Shown: positions 1 through 19,526 of the stretch, piece after piece
Position numbering within the stretch: position 1 is the stretch's first letter
Layout: each line of letters opens with the position of its first letter
The notes under the pieces: model-generated
Told to the model about the DNA's origin: nothing
Database searches by the model: none
What the model saw: only the letters and a program-made list of their open reading frames with translations
Position numbers and translations under genes: made by a program
Assembly (NCBI GenBank): GCA_035293805.1
Contig: DATGMD010000020.1
Location: 1-64,000, forward strand
DNA from: JAJPHF01 sp035293805
Lineage (GTDB): Bacteria > Chloroflexota > UBA6077 > JAJPHF01
Direction: 5' to 3'
DNA: 64,000 nt

Positions 1-1532
<1,532 letters not shown>

Positions 1533-1611
1533 CGACATTTCCCCCATCGTAGCCATTCGGTCAATCCATTACGGTGTAGGTCAGGGTAGGACGGACGCTG
1601 GAGACATCCCT

Positions 1612-4887
<3,276 letters not shown>

Positions 4888-4910
4888 CACGGATACCTCG
4901 TTCAATTCCG

Positions 4911-11540
<6,630 letters not shown>

Positions 11541-11542
11541 CG

Positions 11543-14500
11543 TTAGCTTTCTCGCAACAGCTCGTCTACCGCGGCCAGCTCCTCCTCGAGCAACGTGCCC
11601 ACTTCCTCGCGAGAGAGTTCTCGGAGGTCGGCTAGACGCTGGTCGCTCCCCCTCGGCTCAAGGCTGCCCGCACGAGGCGCGCTGGGGGAGGCCAACGACT
11701 CCACCGCGCCCGAGCTTTCCAGGGCGACGTCCATCGCTCTGGCGATGTACGGCGTCAGTACGGCAATCGTTGGATAGTTCCACGCCAGTGTGGCCGAGAG
11801 CTGCAGGCCGAAGGCGGTTTCGAGGCGACTCCTGAATTCCAATGCCATCAGCGAGTCAAGCCCCAAGGTCTTGAACGATTTCTGGACGTCGATTCGGGAC
11901 GGGGCGGCTCGCAGCACCTGGGCGAGCTGCTCGCGGATTCCCGACTCCAGCCGCGCGCGTCGGCGCTCCGGTCGGAGCGCCAGCAATTCATCACGTATCG
12001 TCGCGGTGGGCGGCGCCGTGTCGAGGGCGGCGTCGGGAGCGCGCGAGCGTGTGGACGCCTCCCCTACGAGTTGCTGCAGGAGCGGCCGGGCGCGGCTTGC
12101 CTCATAGAGCGGCTGGAACCTGGCCCAGTCGATCGCCGCCACAGTGCGCTGGACGGCGCCGGCGGTCAGTAGCGCCCCCAGCGTCGCCAGCGCCGCCTCG
12201 GCCGGCATGGCGTCGAGCCCAACGAGACGGAACAGGCGGGCCATTTCCGCCGTTACGATGCCGTCGCCGGCCCACCAGCCCCAATTGACGCTGAGCGCCG
12301 GCAGGCCGCGCGCGCGCCGGTACTGCGCCAGCGCATCGAGGAAGCTATTCGCGGCAGCGTAATGCGCCAACCCCTGCGAGCCCCAGACCGCCGCTCCCGA
12401 CGAGAAGAGCACCAGGAAGTCCAGGGGCTGCTCCCCGGCCTGCAGCGGCGCCGTCAGCTGGTGCAGCACCCAGCTACCGGCCACCTTGGCCCGCAGCGTG
12501 TCTCGGAGGGCGCCGGCGTCCAGCTCGGCCACGGGCACGGTCGCTCCTACCCCCGCCGCGTGTACCACCCCCCGAAGCGCCGGCCGCGTCCGCCCAAACT
12601 CCGCGAACAGCGCCGCCATCCGGGCCGCGTCGGCAACGTCGGCAGCCACAACCGAGACCGTCGCTCCTCGGGCCTCGAGCTCCCTTACGGCCGCGAGGCG
12701 CTGGCCTAGGGCGGACGCCGGGGGGACCGTGTCCCAGGCCGCGCGCTCGGGCAGCCCGTTCCGCCCGGTGAGGACGAGATGCCGCGCGCCCTGATCCACG
12801 AGCCAGCGGGCGATGCGGACCCCTAGGCCGCCTAGCCCGCCCGTGATGAGGTATGCTCCGTCCCCGCGGCAGGCGAGCGCAGCCCCTCTCGGCTGCAGCA
12901 TCGGCGCCCGGCGCAGCCGCGCGACAAGCCGCTGGCCCTCCTGCAGCGCAACCTGATCCTCCCCGTCGGTGCTCAGTAACTCGGCGCAGACCAGCGCGGC
13001 ATCTACTGCCACGTCGCCAGGCTCGCCAGGCAAAGCCAGGTCTATGAGCCCCCCCCACAGGTCCGGATGCTCGAGCGCGAGGGTCCGGCCTACCCCCCAC
13101 AGTGGCGCCTGCGCCACCGCCAAGGCCCCTGCGCTTGCTGCCCCTGCTGGCTGCGCCCCACGCGTGACCACCCAAACGCGTGGCCGCTGCGTACCGCCCA
13201 CCCCGATTAGTGCCTGCGCCAGGTACACCACGCCGTCACAGCCCAGCGCGTCCTGCTCCAGCGCTACATCCCCTAACCCCTCCGGATCCGGGAGGTCCAG
13301 TCCCCACAGATACACGATCCCCTGACACGGCCCGGCCTCACGCATGACCTGTACTATGGTCCGCTTAAGCTCTTCCGGCTCGGCGAGGTCCAAGAGAACC
13401 CGCTGCGGATGCCCAGGCGTCAAGCCGCACCGATCGCCTCGGCAGGCTCTCACGCAAGTAGCGCCCGCCGCCTCGAGGCGCTGCGCTACCGCCTCGCCCA
13501 CTCCCGTCTGGTCCACAAAGACCCACCAGGTGCCGCTCGCCAGTGGCCCGTCAGTCAGAGCGCCGCTTTCGCGGGGCTTCGGCTCCCAGCTCAGCTCGTA
13601 CAGCCACTCGGGTTCCGCCCGCTCGAGGCGCAGGGTGCCGCTCGCCTGTTCCGTCCAGGCCGCCGCGTCGTCTGGCCGGGTGAACACCCGGAAGCTCGCA
13701 CGGGTCGAGGTTTCAGCGGTCAGCACGAACTGCAGGGCTCGCGCGGTTCCCTCGACGACGCTCAGTGGCTGGAGGATGGTCAGCTCCGTCACCGTGTGGG
13801 GGTGAGGGCCGTAGACCGCGCTCGCGGCCGCCAGCGCCATGTCGTGGTAGTAGCGCTCGGGTACGACCCGAGGCGGCGCATCCAGGTGCGCGCAGTCAGG
13901 CAGGTAAGGCCGAAGCTGCCCATTCATCCGGCTCTGCCAAACGTGCGTGCCGGGCAGCTGCGCCACCTCCGGCAACGGCCGCCCGAGAAGCGGGTGCTCC
14001 ACGGCCGAGGCCTCATGGGGCGCCGCGGTGCGCGGGCTGGACGGCCGTACCGCCGGGGTGTCCATCCAGTAGCGCTCCCGCTGCCAGGGGTAGGTAGGCA
14101 GCGGCACCACCTGCCCTCCGGCCGGATACAGTGCGTTCCAGTCGAGCGGATAGCCTGCCGTGTAGAGCGCTCCGAGCGTCCCCAGCATCACCGCGCGCTC
14201 GTCCTCGCCGCGCCGCATCGAGGGCAGCGCCAGCCCGGCGCGGCCCACGTGCTGTAGCCCCTGCTGGATGGCGGGCAGGAGGACTGGATGGGGGCTCAGC
14301 TCGACGAACGCGGTATGTTCGTCGGCGAGCAGCCGCTGCACCGCCGGCCAGAAAAGCACCGGCTCGCGCAGGTTTCGCCCCCAGTACTCAGCATCGAGCG
14401 TCGCGCCGTCGGCCATGTCGCCGCGCACCGTCGAGTAGATCGGGACCGCGGCGGCAGAGGGACGCACGCCCGCGAGCAGACGGTGCAGGTCGGCGCACAA

Positions 14501-16756
14501 GGGGTCCATTTGCGGGCTGTGCGAGGCCACATCGACCTTCACCCGGCGACAGAAGACCTCGTTGCGCTCGAGGCGCTGCAGGACCTCGTCCACGGCCACC
14601 GGATCGCCCGACACCACGGTGGAGCGGGGGCCGTTGCTGACGGCGACCGACAGCCGTTCCTCGTAGCCAGCCAGTGCGGCGCGCGTTTCGTCGAGCGATA
14701 GCTCGACCGTGGCCATCGCGCCGCGCCCGCTGGTCCGCCGCAGGAGCCGACTGCGGCAACAGATGATCCGCGCGGCGTCCTCCAGGCTGAGGGCGCCGGC
14801 GACGTGGGCGGCGGCAACCTCGCCCATGCTATGGCCGATCACCGCGTCGGGCTCGACGCCCCATGACCGCCAAAGCGCCGCGAGCGCTACCTGAATCGCG
14901 AACAGGATCGGCTGGACCACGTCGATCTCGTGGATCGACGTCTCGGCCGGGTCGGCGTCCACCCGCTCCAACAGTGACCAGTTCACGAACGGTCGCATGG
15001 CCTGCTCGCAGCGCTCCAGGCCGGCGCGGAAGGCCGGCTCGTGCGCCAGGAGTTGTCGCGCCATGCCAGGCCATTGCGATCCCTGCCCAGGAAAGACAAA
15101 CGCGACTCGGGGCGCGGCCCCCGCATCGACTCGGCCGGAAACCACCGATGGCGAATTCTCGCCTCGTGCAAACGCCCCGAGATGCGCGGCCAGCTCATCC
15201 CGGGTCCGACCGACCACGGCCAGTCGATGCGCATGGTGCGACCGGCGGACGGCCGCCGTGAAGCACAGATCGTGCGGGCTAAAGGGAGCAGCCGGAGGGC
15301 CCTGCTCAATGACCGCGCGGTACCTCTCGGCGAGGTCGACCAGCGCTGCGAGCGCGTGAGCCGACAGCACCAGCAGCTCCGCTCTCGGCTCGCTGGTGGG
15401 CGTCGCGTCCTGGGGCTCGCGGCCCCGCGGCGCCTCTTGCAGGACGACGTGGGCATTCGTGCCAGTGACCCCGAATGAGTTAACGCCGGCGAAGCCCAGC
15501 TCGCCTCCAGCCGGCCAATGCGTGAGCGTGCGCGGCATGATGAAGCCGAGATCTTGCCAGGCGATCGACGGATTCGGCTTGCGAAGGTGCAGATTGGCGG
15601 GCACCTGGCGATGCTGCAGGCAGAGCGCGGCCTTTATGAGCCCAGCGACGCCAGACGCAGCTTCGGTATGACCGATGTTGGTCTTCACCGAGCCAATCAA
15701 GCAGGGGCGGTCGGCTGGGCGACCATTGCCAAGCACGCTGCCCAGCGCTTCCACCTCGACCGGGTCGCCGGCTCGGGTGCCCGTTCCGTGCGCTTCGACG
15801 TAGCCCACTAGCGCCGGGTCCAGCTCGGCGTCCCGATACGCTTCCCGCAGCATCGCCTCCTGTCCAGGCTTACTCGGCGCAACGAGCAGCCCATTGCTGC
15901 GACCGTCGCTGTTCACGGCGCTGCCACGGATCAGCGCATAGATCGGGTCTCCCGCAGCCAGGGCTGCCGCAAGTGGCTTCAAAACCAGGACGCCGATACC
16001 TTCGCTGCGCACATAGCCATTGGCGTCGGCATCGCCGAACTTGCAGCGGGCGTCAGGCGAGAGCATTCCCGATCGCGAATACCCGATGCTGATCTGCGGT
16101 TGGAGAATCAGGTTCGCGCCGCCGGCCAGGGCCAGCTCGGATTCACCGCTGCGCAGGCTCTGGCAAGCGAGATGGACGGCGACCAGCGATGAGGAGCAGG
16201 CAGTGTCGACGGTCAGGCTTGGCCCTCGCAGGTCGAATGCGAACGACAGCCGCCCCGCCGCCGAGTAGCGGCCGCCGCCGGTGGTGACGTACAAGTCCAC
16301 GTCGTCCGACGCGGCGAAGGCACGCTCGACGTAGTCGTTCGTCCACAGCCCGATGAAAACGCCGGTTCGGCTCCCCGCCACCCGCTGCCTCGGCATGCCG
16401 GCGTCCTCCAGCGCCTCCCAGGCGACTTCCAGCAGCAGCCGCTGTTGCGGGTCGAGCCAGATTGCCTCGCGAGCGGAGATGCCGAAGAACTCCGCGTCGA
16501 ACTCGTCGATCCCTCCGAGCCAGCCACCGTCGCGGGTCACGATCTTGCCGGGCGTCGCCGGCGTGGGGTGGTAGTAGGCGTCGACGTCAAACCGGTCGGC
16601 GGGCATTGGGCCGATTGCATCGACCCCTTTGCACAGTAGGTCCCAGAACGCGCGGGGAGTATCCACGCCGCCCGGGAAGCGGCACCCGATGCCCACGATG
16701 GCGATGGGGTCGCGATTGGGGCCGTCGTGTACCGGCCCATGCCCCGTCGAGGCCAT
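11543..16756 (-). CDS. type I polyketide synthase, module KS-AT-(degenerate DH)-KR-ACP, first gene of operon
   Basis: A 1737-residue module and the most upstream PKS gene. It lacks the coiled N-terminal docking helix of its siblings and goes almost straight into the KS (~15-440, DTACSSS Cys near 186, so an extending KS, not a KSQ loader). The AT (~545-850) has GHSMGEVAAA and VASH, which is methylmalonyl-like at the F/S position. Residues ~925-1030 resemble only the first hot-dog fold of a DH and have lost the catalytic His (PDCAHLD in place of the DH...G...P signature); no second half follows. The KR (~1300-1500) has TGGLGGLG and Tyr near 1465. It lacks LDD but has Trp eight residues before the Tyr, the A-type signature. 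The ACP Ser is near 1634 (GLDSLMALEF). The C-terminus is an LSREEVGTLLEEEL docking peptide. GAGGT lies ~8 nt upstream of ATG 16756. Confidence 0.97.
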   Translation of the reverse strand: MASTGHGPVHDGPNRDPIAIVGIGCRFPGGVDTPRAFWDLLCKGVDAIGPMPADRFDVDAYYHPTPATPGKIVTRDGGWLGGIDEFDAEFFGISAREAIWLDPQQRLLLEVAWEALEDAGMPRQRVAGSRTGVFIGLWTNDYVERAFAASDDVDLYVTTGGGRYSAAGRLSFAFDLRGPSLTVDTACSSSLVAVHLACQSLRSGESELALAGGANLILQPQISIGYSRSGMLSPDARCKFGDADANGYVRSEGIGVLVLKPLAAALAAGDPIYALIRGSAVNSDGRSNGLLVAPSKPGQEAMLREAYRDAELDPALVGYVEAHGTGTRAGDPVEVEALGSVLGNGRPADRPCLIGSVKTNIGHTEAASGVAGLIKAALCLQHRQVPANLHLRKPNPSIAWQDLGFIMPRTLTHWPAGGELGFAGVNSFGVTGTNAHVVLQEAPRGREPQDATPTSEPRAELLVLSAHALAALVDLAERYRAVIEQGPPAAPFSPHDLCFTAAVRRSHHAHRLAVVGRTRDELAAHLGAFARGENSPSVVSGRVDAGAAPRVAFVFPGQGSQWPGMARQLLAHEPAFRAGLERCEQAMRPFVNWSLLERVDADPAETSIHEIDVVQPILFAIQVALAALWRSWGVEPDAVIGHSMGEVAAAHVAGALSLEDAARIICCRSRLLRRTSGRGAMATVELSLDETRAALAGYEERLSVAVSNGPRSTVVSGDPVAVDEVLQRLERNEVFCRRVKVDVASHSPQMDPLCADLHRLLAGVRPSAAAVPIYSTVRGDMADGATLDAEYWGRNLREPVLFWPAVQRLLADEHTAFVELSPHPVLLPAIQQGLQHVGRAGLALPSMRRGEDERAVMLGTLGALYTAGYPLDWNALYPAGGQVVPLPTYPWQRERYWMDTPAVRPSSPRTAAPHEASAVEHPLLGRPLPEVAQLPGTHVWQSRMNGQLRPYLPDCAHLDAPPRVVPERYYHDMALAAASAVYGPHPHTVTELTILQPLSVVEGTARALQFVLTAETSTRASFRVFTRPDDAAAWTEQASGTLRLERAEPEWLYELSWEPKPRESGALTDGPLASGTWWVFVDQTGVGEAVAQRLEAAGATCVRACRGDRCGLTPGHPQRVLLDLAEPEELKRTIVQVMREAGPCQGIVYLWGLDLPDPEGLGDVALEQDALGCDGVVYLAQALIGVGGTQRPRVWVVTRGAQPAGAASAGALAVAQAPLWGVGRTLALEHPDLWGGLIDLALPGEPGDVAVDAALVCAELLSTDGEDQVALQEGQRLVARLRRAPMLQPRGAALACRGDGAYLITGGLGGLGVRIARWLVDQGARHLVLTGRNGLPERAAWDTVPPASALGQRLAAVRELEARGATVSVVAADVADAARMAALFAEFGRTRPALRGVVHAAGVGATVPVAELDAGALRDTLRAKVAGSWVLHQLTAPLQAGEQPLDFLVLFSSGAAVWGSQGLAHYAAANSFLDALAQYRRARGLPALSVNWGWWAGDGIVTAEMARLFRLVGLDAMPAEAALATLGALLTAGAVQRTVAAIDWARFQPLYEASRARPLLQQLVGEASTRSRAPDAALDTAPPTATIRDELLALRPERRRARLESGIREQLAQVLRAAPSRIDVQKSFKTLGLDSLMALEFRSRLETAFGLQLSATLAWNYPTIAVLTPYIARAMDVALESSGAVESLASPSAPRAGSLEPRGSDQRLADLRELSREEVGTLLEEELAAVDELLRES

Positions 16757-17469
16757 TAGACGCGGACCTCGCGACGCTGCGGCCCAGCAAGTTCAACCGA
16801 GTGGGCATCCCCGGTTACGCTGCCTTCGTAGGCAAGGTCCGCCTGCGTCACGGAGTCCCGATGCAGTTTCGATTTCAACATCGAGCGCGCCAAAAAGCCC
16901 GCCATCTCGTCCCCCTACGAGTCGCCTACGATTGGGCCTCGCTAATGCTCGGCTGGGAGCAGCGCGAGGGTCCCTCGCCAGCCGCTCGCGCGGCCTCCTA
17001 GCGAGGTGGGGCTCGTCAGCAGCCTGGTAAATGCGTTGGCCCAGCATGCTGCCGAGGAGTCTTCGACACGATAAGAGGCGCCTGTACACCTGCAGTACTG
17101 CTCCGGTTGAGATCCAGTTGAGTCGCCACCGGTCAGCGGGCAGGCGTGGCAGCCTCGGGACGGCGCGCGTCGCGCGTGGACGGCTACGCAGCCGGCCAGG
17201 AGGCTATCCCGCCCGGGTGGACGCGGGGGCCGCGTCCACTCACCGAGTCGTAGGGATCCAAAGAGGCAATGACGCTGGCGACCCGAAGTCGCCACGTGAG
17301 GAGCCCCTGCCGTCACGCGGCCGCGTCACCATAGCGGCCCTAACCACTCGGCGGCGGGTGGCGCTCAGCTGGCCTCCACGGGAGGCCAGCTGAGCGCGAG
17401 GGGCTACGCTTTACGGCGCTCGGAGCGCACTGAGCCGCCGCTCACGACGCGCGCGGTCCGCTGGGAGGC
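16757..17469. other. intergenic region upstream of the PKS operon
   Basis: About 710 nt between the PKS operon start and the end of the binding-protein gene, both on the minus strand. I see no convincing gene: the possible open frames have no family resemblance and no good start signal. It must contain the PKS operon promoter, but I could not pick out a clear -35/-10 pair. Its right-hand part holds the perfect hairpin listed separately. Confidence 0.6.
17361..17397 (-). terminator. perfect 17-bp hairpin, probable terminator
   Basis: GCGCTCAGCTGGCCTCC (17361-17377), a 3-nt ACG loop, then its exact reverse complement (17381-17397). It lies about 70 nt beyond the stop of the minus-strand binding-protein gene. 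No T-run follows on either strand, so it would be a non-canonical terminator or an mRNA 3'-end stabiliser that insulates the PKS operon from upstream transcription. Confidence 0.65.
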
Positions 17470-18633
17470 TCAGCTGCCGCTGCTCGCGGTTGTTGCGCGC
17501 TCCAGGTAGCTGAGGTCGTAGTATTTGTCCGCGGTGGGCAGCGGCGGCTCGAGCACTCCCGTCTCGCCCAGGATGGCGATGACGTTCTGGATGCCCTCCG
17601 GGCTCAGCTCGCCTTCCTTCGACAGTGCCTGCTCGCGCACGATGATCAGGTCATACGTCTGCGACGACTCCTCCTGCCCCGACTTCGTCCCGTCGGCCAG
17701 CAGGCTAATCACCGTCTCGCGGTTCGCCGGGTCGTACATGAAGCGGTCGGCGGCGATGATCGCGCGCAGGAAGCGCACGGCCGTGTCCGCGTTGTCGCGC
17801 AGCCAGCTCCGCCGCGCGGCGTGTCCTTGGAAGAAGTAGTCGCGCACCGCGTCCGTGCTCAGGCCCAGGCGCGGGTAGCCGTCGGCCATCAGACGGAAGT
17901 CCTGCGGCTGGCTCAGCAGCGTGGCCGCCGCCTGGCCGCTCGTCACCGCCGCCGCCCGGTTCGGCGTGCCGCCCAGCGGCACCAGGTCCACGTCGTCGCG
18001 GCCGATCCCATTCTGTTGTAGCATCCGCCGCAGCAGCGTGGTCGTGCCGTCGCGCAGGTCCGACACCGCCAGCGTCTTCCCCTTCAGGTCGGCGTAGCCG
18101 TGGACATCCTTGCTGCCGATCAGCGAGTACACGGCCCGGTTGAACTCGCCGGCGATGAACACCAGGTCGGCGCCCTTCTCGTTGGCGTTGATCACCCCGT
18201 CGGGCACCGGCGTGGCAATGTCCAGCGAGTTGCCGACCATCGCCTGGATCGTCTGGCTGGCCGGGCCCGAGATGATGATCTCCACGTCCAACCCCTGCTC
18301 CCGCAGGAAGCCGCGCTGGTCCGCGATGAACATGTCGAGTGAGTTCACCGACGGCACCGGCAGCCCGAACTTCACCGCTACGGGCGCCCCCGCCGCGGCC
18401 GGCGCCGCCCCGCCGCTCGCGGCGCTCGGACTCGCCGCGCCGCCCGCGCTCGGCGTCGCCGAACCGCTGCCGCCGCCGGCGGCGCCCGCCGCGCCGCCGG
18501 GCGCGGCCCCGCTGGGAGCGCCCCCCGTTGTGCTCGACGCGCCGGGCGCGGCTCCGCCGCCGCTGCCACACCCCGCCAGCAACGCCCCGGCGAGCAGCAG
18601 CGCCGCGATCCCCCCGATGGCCTTGCGGTTCAT
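17470..18633 (-). CDS. ABC transporter substrate-binding lipoprotein, NMT1/SsuA type
   Basis: A 387-residue exported lipoprotein. The signal peptide MNRKAIGGIAALLLAGALLA precedes the lipobox Cys at residue 22. A long Ala/Gly/Ser/Pro linker (~25-85) follows, then a periplasmic-binding-protein type 2 fold resembling the NMT1/THI5 and SsuA families. Visible pieces include a first-lobe start near ADQRGFLREQGLDVEIIISG, then DLKGKTLAVSD and a hinge around VPLGGTPNRAAA. Such proteins deliver small organic or sulfur/nitrogen compounds to ABC permeases, but no permease or ATPase gene is near. The ligand cannot be read from sequence. ATG 18633 was chosen over upstream in-frame starts because GGGAGG lies 7 nt before it and it opens the signal peptide. 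TGGTATACC at 18733-18725 could be an extended -10. Confidence 0.9.
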   Translation of the reverse strand: MNRKAIGGIAALLLAGALLAGCGSGGGAAPGASSTTGGAPSGAAPGGAAGAAGGGSGSATPSAGGAASPSAASGGAAPAAAGAPVAVKFGLPVPSVNSLDMFIADQRGFLREQGLDVEIIISGPASQTIQAMVGNSLDIATPVPDGVINANEKGADLVFIAGEFNRAVYSLIGSKDVHGYADLKGKTLAVSDLRDGTTTLLRRMLQQNGIGRDDVDLVPLGGTPNRAAAVTSGQAAATLLSQPQDFRLMADGYPRLGLSTDAVRDYFFQGHAARRSWLRDNADTAVRFLRAIIAADRFMYDPANRETVISLLADGTKSGQEESSQTYDLIIVREQALSKEGELSPEGIQNVIAILGETGVLEPPLPTADKYYDLSYLERATTASSGS

Positions 18634-19029
18634 CGTCAGCCTCCCGGCCGCGGCGGCGCGTGCCGACCCGCCGCGCCCGCCACGTACGCTCGCGCCCCCG
18701 CTCCACCGGGCGAGGGCGCACGACGGTATACCACAGGCGGCCGCCCGTTGGTAGCGCCGGCAATTCCCCTCCTGTAGCGAGCGGAGGGCGTTTGACCCGA
18801 TCAATCAGCCCGTAGGGACGCAATTCCCCTCCCTATAAGGAACGGGGACGGCCGGCGGCGCCGGCCCCGGCGTCTTCCTTCCCTTCGAAGGCAAGGGACC
18901 GGGGGTAGGCCCTTCTCCCCCTCGCGAATAGGGCGATCGCCCCTGGGCGCGCCGGACGGCGCCGACTATGCTGGATGCAGGGGACAGCCGCCCGCCAGTC
19001 GGGCCGGCGCCCGCCCGAGGGAGGCCAGC
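18634..19029. other. intergenic region with short repeats between divergent genes
   Basis: This 396-nt spacer separates the minus-strand lipoprotein gene from the plus-strand anchored-protein gene. It holds a possible extended -10 for the lipoprotein (18733-18725) and a pair of short repeats. Around 18878-18940 lies GC-rich, self-complementary DNA (CCCTTCGAAGG and similar), of the type scattered as intergenic repeats. I see no gene in it. Confidence 0.5.
18761..18832. repeat. 12-bp direct repeat spaced 60 bp
   Basis: CAATTCCCCTCC occurs at 18761-18772 and again at 18821-18832, exactly 60 bp apart, each followed by a weak GC-rich dyad. This looks like a small dispersed intergenic repeat rather than an operator, but the exact spacing is noted. 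Confidence 0.5.
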
Positions 19030-19518
19030 GTGGAGACGAGCCAGCCGGCCGCGCCAGGCGCCGACCGCTTCCTGCTCGGCATCGTCGTCGGCGCGGTGCT
19101 GCTGATCGCCGCCGGCATTGCGGCGGTGTTCCTGACCGGCCGCACGGCGCCGCCGGTGGTCGATCCCGCCTCGCCGGTCGGCGTCGTCCAGGACTACGTC
19201 GCCGCCCTCCGCGCCGGCGACGCCGACCGCGCCTATGCCGCCCTCAGCCGCGCCGCCCAGGCCGCTGTCTCGCTCGACGACTACCGCCGCCGCGTCTACC
19301 GGCCCTCCGCGCCTGACCCGGACGACCAGCGCGTGCTCGTCGAGCCCGTCGCGGTCGGCGCCGACACCGCCACGGTGAAGGTCACGATCAGCCGCTTCAC
19401 GGCGCGTCCCGATCCCTTCTCGGCCGCCACCTCCCACCAGGACACGACCGTCACCCTCGTCCGCGAGGACGGCGCCTGGCGCATCAGCCGGCCCGCCGAG
19501 CCATATCCCTTTTACTGA
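19030..19518 (+). CDS. small membrane-anchored protein with NTF2/DUF4878-like domain
   Basis: A 162-residue protein. One transmembrane segment at ~14-36 (FLLGIVVGAVLLIAAGIAAVFL) is followed by an outward-facing domain of ~120 residues. That domain starts with the pattern typical of DUF4878/lumazine-binding-like folds: a helix VVQDYVAALRAGDADRAYAA, then beta strands ending in REDGAWRI. Such domains are small alpha+beta folds of uncertain role at the cell surface. The start is GTG 19030, with GGGAGG about 6 nt upstream. It ends 8 nt before the next gene and is probably co-transcribed with that large membrane protein, suggesting a joint envelope function. The function is not known. Confidence 0.75.
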   Translation: METSQPAAPGADRFLLGIVVGAVLLIAAGIAAVFLTGRTAPPVVDPASPVGVVQDYVAALRAGDADRAYAALSRAAQAAVSLDDYRRRVYRPSAPDPDDQRVLVEPVAVGADTATVKVTISRFTARPDPFSAATSHQDTTVTLVREDGAWRISRPAEPYPFY

Positions 19519-19526
19519 GAGCTGAC

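Noticed and set aside
11543..16756. Loading module with KSQ
   Set aside because: The active site is DTACSSS, with Cys, so it is an extending ketosynthase.
16793..17393. Small genes in the PKS upstream spacer
   Set aside because: Frames on both strands are Arg/Pro-rich, lack ribosome sites and resemble nothing.
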